From Flavobacteriales bacterium (GTDB lineage: Bacteria; Bacteroidota; Bacteroidia; Flavobacteriales; UBA7312), in assembly GCA_016779935.1 (NCBI GenBank), contig JADHMQ010000002.1, positions 167,649 through 208,524 on the forward strand: a DNA stretch of 40,876 nt, in the 5' to 3' direction. The position numbers were made by a program, and so were the translations under genes. Under the pieces are notes generated by a model. The model searched no databases. It was not told where the DNA came from and saw nothing but the letters and a program-made list of their open reading frames with translations. This document shows, in pieces, positions 18,131 through 26,524 of the stretch (position 1 is its first letter; each line of letters opens with the position of its first letter).

Positions 18131-18382
18131 TTCAACTTCGTGTAGTTCAAACTTATAGCCTTCCATAATCTGGTTACAAAGTAATTCTTTACAAGCTTTA
18201 TCAACCTTTTCACTTGCCTCAGACTTATCTTTTGCTTCTATTTCCAAGCTGATGTGTTTGCCAATTCTTACATTGGTTATTTCTGGTAAACCAACATTCT
18301 TCATGCTGCCACTAACTGCTTTTCCCTGTGGGTCTAAAAGTGCCTTAAGAGGCATTACATCAATCTCTGCAATAAATTTCAT
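18119..18382 (-). CDS. purS: Phosphoribosylformylglycinamidine synthase subunit PurS
   Basis: This 87-residue protein is the small dimeric subunit that joins PurQ and PurL in the three-part FGAM synthase of purine synthesis. The family pattern is visible: an N-terminal strand [19 protein letters not shown], then [13 protein letters not shown], and a helix [21 protein letters not shown]. Finding purS implies that the organism has the split PurSQL enzyme rather than only the ~1,200-residue fused PurL. purQ and purL are not in this window. Its ATG overlaps the pssA stop by ATGA, so it is translated with pssA. Its 3' end overlaps lptB by 12 bases in antisense. Confidence 0.9.
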   Translation of the reverse strand: MKFIAEIDVMPLKALLDPQGKAVSGSMKNVGLPEITNVRIGKHISLEIEAKDKSEASEKVDKACKELLCNQIMEGYKFELHEVELAS

Positions 18383-19095
18383 TTTCTTGGATTATTAATG
18401 AGCGATAATACTGTATACAAAAGTATAATAATTGGCACAGCTACAAAATAGAAAAGCAATAATAATATTACACTTATTCCAACTAAGATAAATCGTGATT
18501 CGTTACCCTTCCAACTGAATGACTTAAACTTAAGTGCTATGAAGTTTATATTTGATACCATTAGCCAGCACAAGCCAATAACAAAGCCAATTAAAATTAT
18601 TTTTTGCGACAAAAATTCTAATAAAACTCCCTCATTATCGAAGTGTGTAGCAATAGGGATAGATATAAAAAACAAAGCGTTTGCTGGTGTTGGAAGCCCA
18701 ATAAATGCGTCTGACTGATTAGTGTCAATATTAAACTTTGCTAGTCTGTATGCTGAAAATAAAGGGATTAAAAAAGCGATATAGGCAATGTAACTAAATT
18801 CAGATTCATTAAAATACGATTGTGATTCGGACAAGAAAATAAGTTGGAACACAATTACACTTGGAGCTACACCAAAAGTGATTAAATCTGCAAGACTATC
18901 GAGTTGTTTTCCGAGTTCGCCACTAACCTTAAGTAGTCTAGCGAAGAAGCCATCAAAAAAGTCAAGAAAAGCACCACTTAAAATACAAAGTGAAGCCAAA
19001 TATAAGTGGTTAGAATAAGCGTACTGAATAGCCAATAAGCCAAAAGATAAATTGCCTAATGTAAATAGATTCGGTATGTGTCTTAAAATGCCCAA
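18379..19095 (-). CDS. pssA: CDP-diacylglycerol-serine O-phosphatidyltransferase
   Basis: A membrane enzyme making phosphatidylserine, precursor of phosphatidylethanolamine. It has 238 residues and about seven hydrophobic segments. The CDP-alcohol phosphatidyltransferase motif DGx2ARx8Gx3Dx3D is perfect: D48, G49, A52, R53, G62, D66, D70. The N-terminus ILRHIPNLFTLGNLSFG is typical of the PssA branch. The start is TTG at 19095; the next methionine is well inside the protein. It is divergent from lnt, with 36 bases between them. purS overlaps its end by 4 bases. Confidence 0.93.
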   Translation of the reverse strand: MGILRHIPNLFTLGNLSFGLLAIQYAYSNHLYLASLCILSGAFLDFFDGFFARLLKVSGELGKQLDSLADLITFGVAPSVIVFQLIFLSESQSYFNESEFSYIAYIAFLIPLFSAYRLAKFNIDTNQSDAFIGLPTPANALFFISIPIATHFDNEGVLLEFLSQKIILIGFVIGLCWLMVSNINFIALKFKSFSWKGNESRFILVGISVILLLLFYFVAVPIIILLYTVLSLINNPRK

Positions 19096-19131
19096 TAAAA
19101 ACGATATTTGTTACTGCAATAATACAAAAAG

Positions 19132-20655
19132 ATGTATCGTAACCTATTACTTAGCTTTGCTTCAGCTCTATTATTAGTTTTTTCGTGGCCTTCAGGCGGC
19201 TTTCCTTTTCTTATATTTTTCGCCTTGGTTCCATTGTTTTCTATTGTAGAGAATGCAACTAATAAGAAGCAAGTCTTTTTTCATTCTTTCATTGTATTTG
19301 CTCTCTGGAATTTAGGAACAACCTATTGGATTTATCATGCAAGTTTATTTGGTGTTATTGCAGCGATACTTGTAAATAGTTTATTAATGTCAACTGTAAT
19401 TCTCCTTTTTTCAGTAGTTCATACTAAATTTAATGATAGAAGAGCATGGTGGGCATTGTTAACTTTTTGGTTAGGGTTTGAATATTTACACCACAATTGG
19501 GATTTATCCTGGCCTTGGTTGACATTAGGTAATGTATTTGCATCATATCCTAGTGTTATTCAATGGTATGAGTATACAGGAGTTCTTGGTGGCAGCTTAT
19601 GGATTTTACTTTTTAATGTGGTTATTTATCATTCATTCAAGAATAAAAAAAGTTATCGATTACTAACTTCCATTTTGATTTTACCTTTTATATTTAATTT
19701 TTTCATTTCAACAGAAGAAAAAGGAGAGGAGGTAAATATTGTAATTGTTCAACCAAATATAGACCCGTATTTTGAAAAATTTGATGGGCTTTCCTCAATA
19801 GAGCAATTAGAAAAATTAATAGAAATAGCCGAAACAGAATTAGATTCAACAGTTGATTATTTAATAGGTCCAGAGACAGCAATAGTAGATGCTCTTTGGG
19901 AAAATAAAATAGAATATACAGGTGAACTCATTCGCTTAAGAGAATTAATAGAAAAGTATCCACAACTCACAATTATAGTTGGTGCTTCTACCTTTAAAGC
20001 CTTCGATTCTAATGAAAAAATAAGTGGAACCGCTCGAAAATTTCTTAACTCAGAAAACTACTATGACGTATATAATTCGGCTTTATGTGTTTCAAAAGAT
20101 GGGTTGTCAATCTACCATAAGTCTAAGTTAGTTCAGGGCGTAGAGTTTACACCTTTTTCATTTTTACTGAAGAATATTGAGTTCTTGACCATTGATTTAG
20201 GTGGTATTTCTGGAAGTTTAGGAACTCAAGATTACAGAGAAGTGTTCAGAGGCAAAGCTAATGTTGCACCTATTATTTGTTATGAATCTATTTTTGGAGA
20301 ATTTACATCTGAATATGTTCGAAATGGATCGGATTTATTTACAATAATAACTAACGATGGTTGGTGGAAGGATACGCCCGGATATAGGCAACATTTGAAT
20401 TATGCTAGTCTTCGAGCTATTGAGTGTAGACGACCAATTGCTCGTTCTGCCAATACTGGCATATCAGCTTTTATAGATATTCGAGGAAAAGTCTTTCAGC
20501 CAACAAAATGGGATGAAGAGCTTGTTATAAAAAGAACATTGAGTACTCATTCAGTCAGCACTTTTTATGTTCGTTTTGGCGATTATATTGGAAGAATATC
20601 GGCCTTTATAGCCGTAATGTTTATTTGTTTTACTCTAGCTAAAAGAAAAGATTGA
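19132..20655 (+). CDS. lnt: Apolipoprotein N-acyltransferase
   Basis: Adds the third acyl chain to the N-terminal cysteine of lipoproteins. It has 507 residues. About 7-8 membrane segments occupy residues ~1-190, and a nitrilase-like periplasmic domain follows. The catalytic triad is complete: E248 in GPETA, K330 in YHKSKLV and C383 in IICYES. TNDGWW after it is the family's conserved loop, and a last membrane segment ends the protein. Two residues differ from the classical KxxLVPFGE pattern (here KSKLVQGVEF). It is the only gene of its unit, divergent from pssA and convergent with the next small gene (2-bp gap). Confidence 0.94.
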   Translation: MYRNLLLSFASALLLVFSWPSGGFPFLIFFALVPLFSIVENATNKKQVFFHSFIVFALWNLGTTYWIYHASLFGVIAAILVNSLLMSTVILLFSVVHTKFNDRRAWWALLTFWLGFEYLHHNWDLSWPWLTLGNVFASYPSVIQWYEYTGVLGGSLWILLFNVVIYHSFKNKKSYRLLTSILILPFIFNFFISTEEKGEEVNIVIVQPNIDPYFEKFDGLSSIEQLEKLIEIAETELDSTVDYLIGPETAIVDALWENKIEYTGELIRLRELIEKYPQLTIIVGASTFKAFDSNEKISGTARKFLNSENYYDVYNSALCVSKDGLSIYHKSKLVQGVEFTPFSFLLKNIEFLTIDLGGISGSLGTQDYREVFRGKANVAPIICYESIFGEFTSEYVRNGSDLFTIITNDGWWKDTPGYRQHLNYASLRAIECRRPIARSANTGISAFIDIRGKVFQPTKWDEELVIKRTLSTHSVSTFYVRFGDYIGRISAFIAVMFICFTLAKRKD

Positions 20656-20657
20656 GA

Positions 20658-20936
20658 TTACTCAGAAGTAACATCTTCTGAATTACTTACTTCTAGAATT
20701 GAATCAGTAGACATTGTAGTGTCCATTTCAATAACAATTTCTTCTTCAACAATTTTAGCCACAAACGGATTCATTTGAAGATTAACCTCCATATTAGTAT
20801 TTGAAGATTCAATAGAAACAGATGTATTCATCTGAGAATTATAAACTGTAGGAGCAGAATTGGTAATGTTATAAAATCCAAATCCAAAGGCTGCTAACAC
20901 TAGTACTGCAGTGATGATAAATTCGCTTTGTTTCAT
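20658..20936 (-). CDS. Small membrane-anchored acidic protein, unknown
   Basis: Unrecognised. From the ATG at 20936 it has 92 residues: a short charged start (MKQSEF), one hydrophobic segment (residues ~7-23), then an acidic Ser/Thr/Asn-rich region with little secondary structure (VEEEIVIEMDTTMSTD). An earlier in-frame start at 20963 adds 9 residues. The topology suggests a single-pass protein with a periplasmic tail. A 7-bp inverted repeat (20662-20668 with 20675-20681) lies in its last codons and just past the lnt stop. Confidence 0.6.
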   Translation of the reverse strand: MKQSEFIITAVLVLAAFGFGFYNITNSAPTVYNSQMNTSVSIESSNTNMEVNLQMNPFVAKIVEEEIVIEMDTTMSTDSILEVSNSEDVTSE

Positions 20937-21020
20937 GATAAAATATGATTTGTTAGCTGACAAGTTAAAAAAAATAATCTAATACAATTAATTCTTAGAC
21001 CTTTCAGATGCAATAATCAT

Positions 21021-21028
21021 TAGTTTTG
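21021..21028 (+). promoter_or_regulatory. Candidate -7 box for the pabB operon, probably leaderless
   Basis: The bases read TAGTTTTG (exact TAnnTTTG), ending 4 bases before the GTG start at 21033. The pabB start is supported by the family N-terminus, so the transcript would have essentially no leader. Confidence 0.5.
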
Positions 21029-21032
21029 TAGT

Positions 21033-22325
21033 GTGAGACAAACAGCAACATATCACATAGCAAATATTGAAACGTTCAAGAAAAATCTATTGTATTGGGC
21101 ATCTCAATTTCAACATTCAGCATCGTATATAGGTGGGACTAGTGTAGAAAATGGTTTGCATATGAAATATGATATGTTGGTTGGGGCTGATTCTATATCG
21201 ACACTTATTTCTAATGAAGATTCCTTTAATTCGTTGAGGTCTTTCCACGATGCAAAAAAGGACTGGATATTTGGGTTTTTGAGTTATGATTTAAAAAATG
21301 AAGTTGAAGACTTACAGTCGAAAAATATGGATGAAATTCAGCTTCCTAATTTATGTTTTTTTCAGCCAAAATGGCTGTTTGAAATTATTGGTAACGATAT
21401 TAATATTCATTTTCCTTTTGATGTGCCAAGAAAGAAAATGCAGTTAGTATTCAAAGAAATTATGCTAACTCAAAAAGAGGATTCTAGTGTATCAGTTGTT
21501 AGTGTGAAAAGTAGAATTTCAAAGTCTGAATATATTTCAACATTTAACAAGCTTCAAAAGCATATTAAAAGAGGTGACATTTATGAAATTAATTTTTGTC
21601 AAGAGTATTTTGCAAACTCAGCAGAGCTAAATCCAGTCAATACTTTTGAAAATCTCAATGAAATTTCAAATTCCCCATTTTCAGCATTTTTCAGAGCCGA
21701 TGATTTTTATTTAATGAGTGCTAGTCCTGAGCGATTTATTAAGAAAGTTGACAACATAGTTGTTTCTCAGCCCATAAAAGGAACACGAAAACGAGGTAAT
21801 TCATTAGAAGAAGACCTGAAATTAAAAGAGGAGTTGCGTCAATGTCCAAAAGAACAGTCAGAAAATGTGATGATTGTTGATTTGGTCCGAAATGACTTAT
21901 CTAAAACAGCTGAGAAATCTTCAGTAAAGGTTGAGGAGTTATTTGGTATTTATTCCTTCTCACAAGTGCATCAGATGATTTCTACCGTTACCTCTAAACT
22001 AAAAGACGATGTTCATTGGAGCGAGGTTTTGAAAACTACCTTTCCAATGGGAAGCATGACTGGAGCACCAAAAATTAGAGCTATGCAGCTTATCGAAGAA
22101 TATGAAACTTTTAAAAGAGGCTTATATTCAGGTTCAGTAGGTTATGTGACACCGGATGGAGATTTTGATTTCAATGTAGTCATTCGAAGTATTTTGTACA
22201 ATGCTACTAATGGCTATGTTTCATTAGCTGTTGGTAGTGCAATTACCTCCAATGCTAAAGGGGACGAAGAATATGCCGAATGTGAACTTAAGGCAAAAGC
22301 GATGTTGGAGGTGCTAAATGCTTAA
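21033..22325 (+). CDS. pabB: Aminodeoxychorismate synthase component I
   Basis: A chorismate-binding enzyme of the anthranilate synthase I/PabB/MenF family, 430 residues. PabB is indicated by K249 in PIKGT (247-251), the lysine that attacks chorismate in PabB. The rest of the chorismate site is present: ENVMIVDLVRND (277-288) with metal-binding glutamate, SMTGAPK (341-347) and the C-terminal SGSVGYV. Product: 4-amino-4-deoxychorismate for folate, with PabA supplying ammonia. pabC is not adjacent. The GTG start at 21033 fits the family N-terminus. It heads a five-gene operon; tilS overlaps its end by 8 bases. A MenF or TrpE role is less likely because of PIKGT. Confidence 0.9.
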   Translation: MRQTATYHIANIETFKKNLLYWASQFQHSASYIGGTSVENGLHMKYDMLVGADSISTLISNEDSFNSLRSFHDAKKDWIFGFLSYDLKNEVEDLQSKNMDEIQLPNLCFFQPKWLFEIIGNDINIHFPFDVPRKKMQLVFKEIMLTQKEDSSVSVVSVKSRISKSEYISTFNKLQKHIKRGDIYEINFCQEYFANSAELNPVNTFENLNEISNSPFSAFFRADDFYLMSASPERFIKKVDNIVVSQPIKGTRKRGNSLEEDLKLKEELRQCPKEQSENVMIVDLVRNDLSKTAEKSSVKVEELFGIYSFSQVHQMISTVTSKLKDDVHWSEVLKTTFPMGSMTGAPKIRAMQLIEEYETFKRGLYSGSVGYVTPDGDFDFNVVIRSILYNATNGYVSLAVGSAITSNAKGDEEYAECELKAKAMLEVLNA

Positions 22326-23625
22326 TACGCTATCTCAATTTATTTCTAAGCATAATCTTATTGCCGATGATGATAAGCTGTTGCTAGCCGTTAGTGGAGG
22401 CAAAGATAGTGTGTGTATGGCACATCTATTTAGTGAATTACCATATGAATTTGGGATTGCACACTGTAACTTTAAACTTAGAGGTGAAGACAGTGATTTA
22501 GACGAACAGTTTGTTAGAAACTTATCCAAAGATTTGGGTGTAGAATTTTATTCAAAATCATTTGAGACTAAGCTTTATGCTAAGAAAAATAGCCTATCAA
22601 TCCAAATGGCAGCAAGAGATTTACGCTACCAATTTTTTAATGAGACAGTGCAGGAATACAATTACACCAAAATTGTAACAGCTCACCATTCTGAAGATAT
22701 TCTTGAAACGTTATTAATAAAGAAAAGTAGAAAATCTAGCGTTGGGGCATTACAAGGCATCCCCATTAAAAATGGAAATATCATTCGACCAATGCTTGAT
22801 TTTAGTGTTCAACAAATTGAAGGTTTTATCAAAGAACAGTCAATTGAATTTAGATTAGATAAATCAAACCTATCTTTAGACTACCAAAGAAATAGAATAA
22901 GGCACGAAATTATGCCAGATTTGTCTAAATCGGATTTGCTAGATGAAATTGAAGCTAATAAACGTAAATATGCACGCCTTTTAAAAGAGGTAGAGTATTA
23001 TCTAGAACACCATACTTTCGAAAAAGAGAGTGTAAAATTTTTTGAAATCGGACGCCTAAATACCCTGAATAATAAAGAAGAAGTTCTCTACGAATGCCTT
23101 AAACATTATGGCCCTTTTAATTGGAAAGATGTATTCTCTCTGTTGAAGGGTGAAGTAGGTAAAAAGGTTTTAAATTCAGTATATCGAATTGTAAAAGAAA
23201 GAAACGCTTTATGCCTCTCCTTAATCCCATCTAACCCTGATGTTAGTATTCAACTTAATGAAGATACTAGAAAGGTAGATGAGCCTATATCATTGAAGAT
23301 TGATGTTTATGATTATTCATCTTTTGACTTTAAAAAGGATAGTAAAATATCGATATTAGATTATGATAAGTTGCACTTTCCATTGACACTAAGAAAATGG
23401 AAGCATGGCGACGTCTTCATTCCACTTGGCATGAAAGGGAGAAAGAAAATAAGTGACTATTTAATCGATGAAAAACTCTCTTCCGTTCAAAAAGAAAATA
23501 CTTGGGTGATTTGTTCGTTAGATGATATTGTATGTGTGCTTGGTGAACGTATAAATGAGTCTTACAAACTTGTCGCAGAAACAGAAAAAGTTTATCTTGT
23601 CCAACCTTTGAAAAATCAAACATGA
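22318..23625 (+). CDS. tilS: tRNA(Ile)-lysidine synthase
   Basis: Modifies C34 of the tRNA-Ile CAU anticodon to lysidine, so that AUA is read as Ile. The 435 residues have the PP-loop SGGKDS at 26-31, the middle segment TAHHSEDILETLL and the family's RNRIRHEIMPDL. The C-terminal tRNA-binding region includes RKWKHGDVFIPLGMKGRKKISDYLID. The gene overlaps the end of pabB by 8 bases and the next gene by 4 (ATGA), so translation is coupled. It should be essential. Confidence 0.96.
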   Translation: MLNTLSQFISKHNLIADDDKLLLAVSGGKDSVCMAHLFSELPYEFGIAHCNFKLRGEDSDLDEQFVRNLSKDLGVEFYSKSFETKLYAKKNSLSIQMAARDLRYQFFNETVQEYNYTKIVTAHHSEDILETLLIKKSRKSSVGALQGIPIKNGNIIRPMLDFSVQQIEGFIKEQSIEFRLDKSNLSLDYQRNRIRHEIMPDLSKSDLLDEIEANKRKYARLLKEVEYYLEHHTFEKESVKFFEIGRLNTLNNKEEVLYECLKHYGPFNWKDVFSLLKGEVGKKVLNSVYRIVKERNALCLSLIPSNPDVSIQLNEDTRKVDEPISLKIDVYDYSSFDFKKDSKISILDYDKLHFPLTLRKWKHGDVFIPLGMKGRKKISDYLIDEKLSSVQKENTWVICSLDDIVCVLGERINESYKLVAETEKVYLVQPLKNQT

Positions 23626-24113
23626 GTGATGAATTATTATTTGAAGAAAGTCAGCATTTAGGCTACAACCGTTTGTCTTTTTTAAGACGCATGGTACTCG
23701 CTCTTTTCTGCTTTTTATCGTTCTACTGGTCGGAAGATACTCAAGAAGCTATAGGCTCTGGAAATCTTTTATTTTTCCTTGGTGTAGCTATAGTGTTTGT
23801 TTCAGCCGTACTTGTTTTTATCATTCACTTTAAAACAAAAGTCATCAATGGAAGCCTCATTTTAGAAGGATTATGGACTGCTAGAAAAGTGAAAATTGAT
23901 ATGTCATCAATCAAAAGTGTTTCCAAAATAAAATATAGTCGATTTTTCTTTAATAGAGCCGTATACAACCTTCATAGAAATGGAGCGATACATTTTTACA
24001 CTAGAGGAAGAGAATGTGTAGAATTAGTTGATAAGGATGGTTTAAGATATCTTATCGGAAGTCAAAAACCCTCAGAATTACTATTAGTTTTAAAACAACA
24101 GATAAATAAATAA
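23622..24113 (+). CDS. Two-helix membrane protein with PH-like region
   Basis: Unrecognised, 163 residues. Two hydrophobic segments lie at ~25-40 and ~46-70. A beta-rich C-terminal half (KTKVINGSLILEGLWTARK, DMSSIKSVSKI) with a closing helix (PSELLLVLKQQI) resembles the bacterial PH-like domains often found behind two membrane helices. It starts in an ATGA overlap with tilS, and dsbD follows 2 bases after its stop. The role is unknown. Confidence 0.75.
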   Translation: MSDELLFEESQHLGYNRLSFLRRMVLALFCFLSFYWSEDTQEAIGSGNLLFFLGVAIVFVSAVLVFIIHFKTKVINGSLILEGLWTARKVKIDMSSIKSVSKIKYSRFFFNRAVYNLHRNGAIHFYTRGRECVELVDKDGLRYLIGSQKPSELLLVLKQQINK

Positions 24114-24115
24114 TT

Positions 24116-26116
24116 ATGAAAAAGTTTCTTTTAGCCCTTATATTTTTCTTACCTAGCTTACTGTTTTCCCAAATTTTCAACCCTGTTGAATGGAGTTTTT
24201 CTCATGAGGATTTAGGCGATTCAGAATATAATTTAGTTTTCGAAGCCAACATAGAAGATGGTTGGTATGTATATTCCCAACATGTGGGTGATGACGGTCC
24301 AATACCAACAGAGTTTACCTTTTTCGATTCAGAGGACTATGAACTAGTTGGAAATGTAGAAGAGGGAGAGCCTATTGAAGAGTTTGACCCAAACTTTGAT
24401 ATGGTGCTAAAATACTTTAAGAAAACAGCCGTCTTTAGTCAAAAAGTTAAGTTATTAGACCAATCAGCTACAGTTAGTGGTGAATTTGTATTTATGGTTT
24501 GTGATGAGTCTCAATGCTTACCTCCTGAGTATGTTGAGTTTTCTTTTGCACTTGGCAGTGGTAAATCTACTGATGAGACTGAAACTGTTGTTGAAGAAGA
24601 AAGTGAATCGTCATCATCACTTAATTTGATATCTTCAGATGATAGTCCATCTTCAGATAATGAGGAAAAAAAATCTAAAAAAGGCATGTGGAGTATATTT
24701 TTTATTGCATTTTTTAGTGGTTTTGCAGCTCTACTAACACCTTGTGTATTTCCAATGATTCCAATGACGGTAAGTTATTTTACGAAGCAAAGTAAAAGTA
24801 AAGCAAAAGGAGTTTCAAATGCCATTATTTATGGATTGTCAATCATATTCATTTACGTTGCGCTAGGCGTTGGTGTATCGGCAGTATTTGGTCCTGAAGT
24901 ACTGAACAGTATGGCTACTAATGCCTACTTCAATATTGCATTCTTTGTATTACTTGTTGTTTTTGCAGCTTCCTTTTTAGGTGCCTTTGAGTTGACTTTA
25001 CCACACTCATGGATAAACAAAGCCGATAAAGCCTCAGATAAAGGAGGATTAATTGGTATCTTCTTCATGGCTTTAGTATTGGCTTTAGTATCATTTTCTT
25101 GTACAGGTCCAATAGTGGGAACACTTTTAGTTGAGGCAGCTTCAGGTGGTGATTATATGGGGCCAATAATTGGTATGTTAGGATTTTCATTAGCCATAGC
25201 ATTGCCTTTTGCTCTTTTTGCGGCTTTCCCAGGATGGTTGAATTCTTTACCTCAGTCGGGCGGTTGGTTGAATTCAGTAAAGGTAGTTTTAGGATTTCTA
25301 GAATTGGCATTAGCTTTTAAATTCCTTTCAAATGCTGATTTAGTTTGGCAAACACATTTCATAGAAAGAGAAGTATTTATTGCCATATGGATAGTAATTT
25401 TTGGACTTCTTACTATGTATTTATTAGGTATGTTTAAGTTGTCCCATGATAGCGATATAGAATACCTTTCAGTAGGGCGATTATTCACTGCTATACTAAC
25501 AGGGGTGCTAACTATTTATATGATACCTGGATTATGGGGCGCGCCTTTAAAGCTAATTAACGCTTTCCCACCGCCAATGCATTACAGTGAGTCGCCATAC
25601 GGAGTGGGTTATACTGCTGGAGGATCTTCAGTTGATTCTCATGATGAGCATGAGGGACAGCATTTAGGCCCTCAAGGTTTGATGGTCTTTCACGATTATG
25701 AAGATGGACTTGCTCATGCCAAGAAAGTTGGGTTGCCAGTAATGATTGATTTTACGGGTTGGGCGTGTGTTAACTGCCGTAAAATGGAAGAGCAAGTATG
25801 GTCTAACCCCGAGGTTAAGAAAACTCTAAAAGAAGAAGTGGTACTTATCTCCTTGTATGTCGATGAACGAACGCCTCTTCCTGAAGAGGAACAATATGAA
25901 ACTACTATTGCTGGTAAAAAGAAGAAGGTAAGGACTGTAGGAGACAAATGGACGGTACTACAAGCTGAAACGTACAAAACAAACTCACAGCCTTATTATG
26001 TTATTCTTGACCACGATGAAAATCAATTAGGTGTCTCAGCAAATTACCAAGACTATGGTGAGGTTGGTTTATTCAAAGCGTGGCTAGATAATGGTATAGA
26101 AGAATTTTACCAGTAA
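24116..26116 (+). CDS. dsbD: Thiol:disulfide interchange protein DsbD
   Basis: Moves reducing power from cytoplasmic thioredoxin to the periplasm. The 666 residues have a signal peptide (1-18), then an alpha-like domain with the cysteine pair C129/C134 (CDESQC). An acidic Ser/Glu linker (~155-188) follows. The eight-helix CcdA-like core has C210 (LLTPCVFP) and C328 (SCTGP). A C-terminal thioredoxin domain carries C551-V-N-C554 in FTGWACVNC. All three cysteine pairs are present, so the whole electron path can work. It sits between a PH-like gene and yifB in the pabB operon. Confidence 0.95.
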   Translation: MKKFLLALIFFLPSLLFSQIFNPVEWSFSHEDLGDSEYNLVFEANIEDGWYVYSQHVGDDGPIPTEFTFFDSEDYELVGNVEEGEPIEEFDPNFDMVLKYFKKTAVFSQKVKLLDQSATVSGEFVFMVCDESQCLPPEYVEFSFALGSGKSTDETETVVEEESESSSSLNLISSDDSPSSDNEEKKSKKGMWSIFFIAFFSGFAALLTPCVFPMIPMTVSYFTKQSKSKAKGVSNAIIYGLSIIFIYVALGVGVSAVFGPEVLNSMATNAYFNIAFFVLLVVFAASFLGAFELTLPHSWINKADKASDKGGLIGIFFMALVLALVSFSCTGPIVGTLLVEAASGGDYMGPIIGMLGFSLAIALPFALFAAFPGWLNSLPQSGGWLNSVKVVLGFLELALAFKFLSNADLVWQTHFIEREVFIAIWIVIFGLLTMYLLGMFKLSHDSDIEYLSVGRLFTAILTGVLTIYMIPGLWGAPLKLINAFPPPMHYSESPYGVGYTAGGSSVDSHDEHEGQHLGPQGLMVFHDYEDGLAHAKKVGLPVMIDFTGWACVNCRKMEEQVWSNPEVKKTLKEEVVLISLYVDERTPLPEEEQYETTIAGKKKKVRTVGDKWTVLQAETYKTNSQPYYVILDHDENQLGVSANYQDYGEVGLFKAWLDNGIEEFYQ

Positions 26117-26140
26117 AAAGGTAGATTAAAATAAACTTAA

Positions 26141-26524
26141 ATGCTTGTCAAAACTTATGGCTCAGCCGTTTTCGGTATAGATGCCACTACCATTACGATT
26201 GAAGTAAATGCCTCAGCTGGCATAAAATTTTTTCTAGTAGGACTGCCAGATAATGCGGTTAAAGAAAGTCATTATCGAATAGAAGCGGCACTAAAAAATA
26301 CTGGCTATCGTATTCCTGGAAAGAAGTTTATAATTAATATGGCACCTGCCGATATTAGAAAAGAAGGTTCTGCTTATGACCTTCCGCTTGCTATTGGAAT
26401 CCTAGCTTCCACACACCAAATAAAAGAAGATAAGTTAAAAGACTTTGTTACAATGGGCGAATTATCTTTAGATGGGGGGGGTACAACCCATAAAAGGAGC
26501 TTTACCAATCGCCATACAGGCTAG
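26141..26524 (+). CDS. YifB/ComM-family ATPase, N-terminal part before frameshift
   Basis: This 127-residue frame matches the start of the Mg-chelatase-like family (MLVKTYGSAVFGI, then GLPDNAVKESHYRIEAAL and GYRIPGKKFIINMAPADIRKEGS). The match holds until residues LSLDGG (111-113), where the G tract shifts the frame. The final 14 residues are out of frame and meaningless. The rest of the protein continues from 26474 in the next frame (see 26472-27680). Removing one G restores DGGVQPIKGALP and a 512-residue protein, the normal family length. It follows dsbD by 24 bases. Confidence 0.9.
   Translation: MLVKTYGSAVFGIDATTITIEVNASAGIKFFLVGLPDNAVKESHYRIEAALKNTGYRIPGKKFIINMAPADIRKEGSAYDLPLAIGILASTHQIKEDKLKDFVTMGELSLDGGGTTHKRSFTNRHTG

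Noticed and set aside
20662-20681. 7-bp inverted repeat just past lnt as a terminator
   Set aside because: No T-run follows in either direction and it is inside the last codons of the convergent small gene.
24590-24690. Acidic Ser/Glu run in dsbD as a possible frameshift or repeat expansion
   Set aside because: The frame continues smoothly into the CcdA-like core; the run is a normal linker between the alpha and membrane domains.
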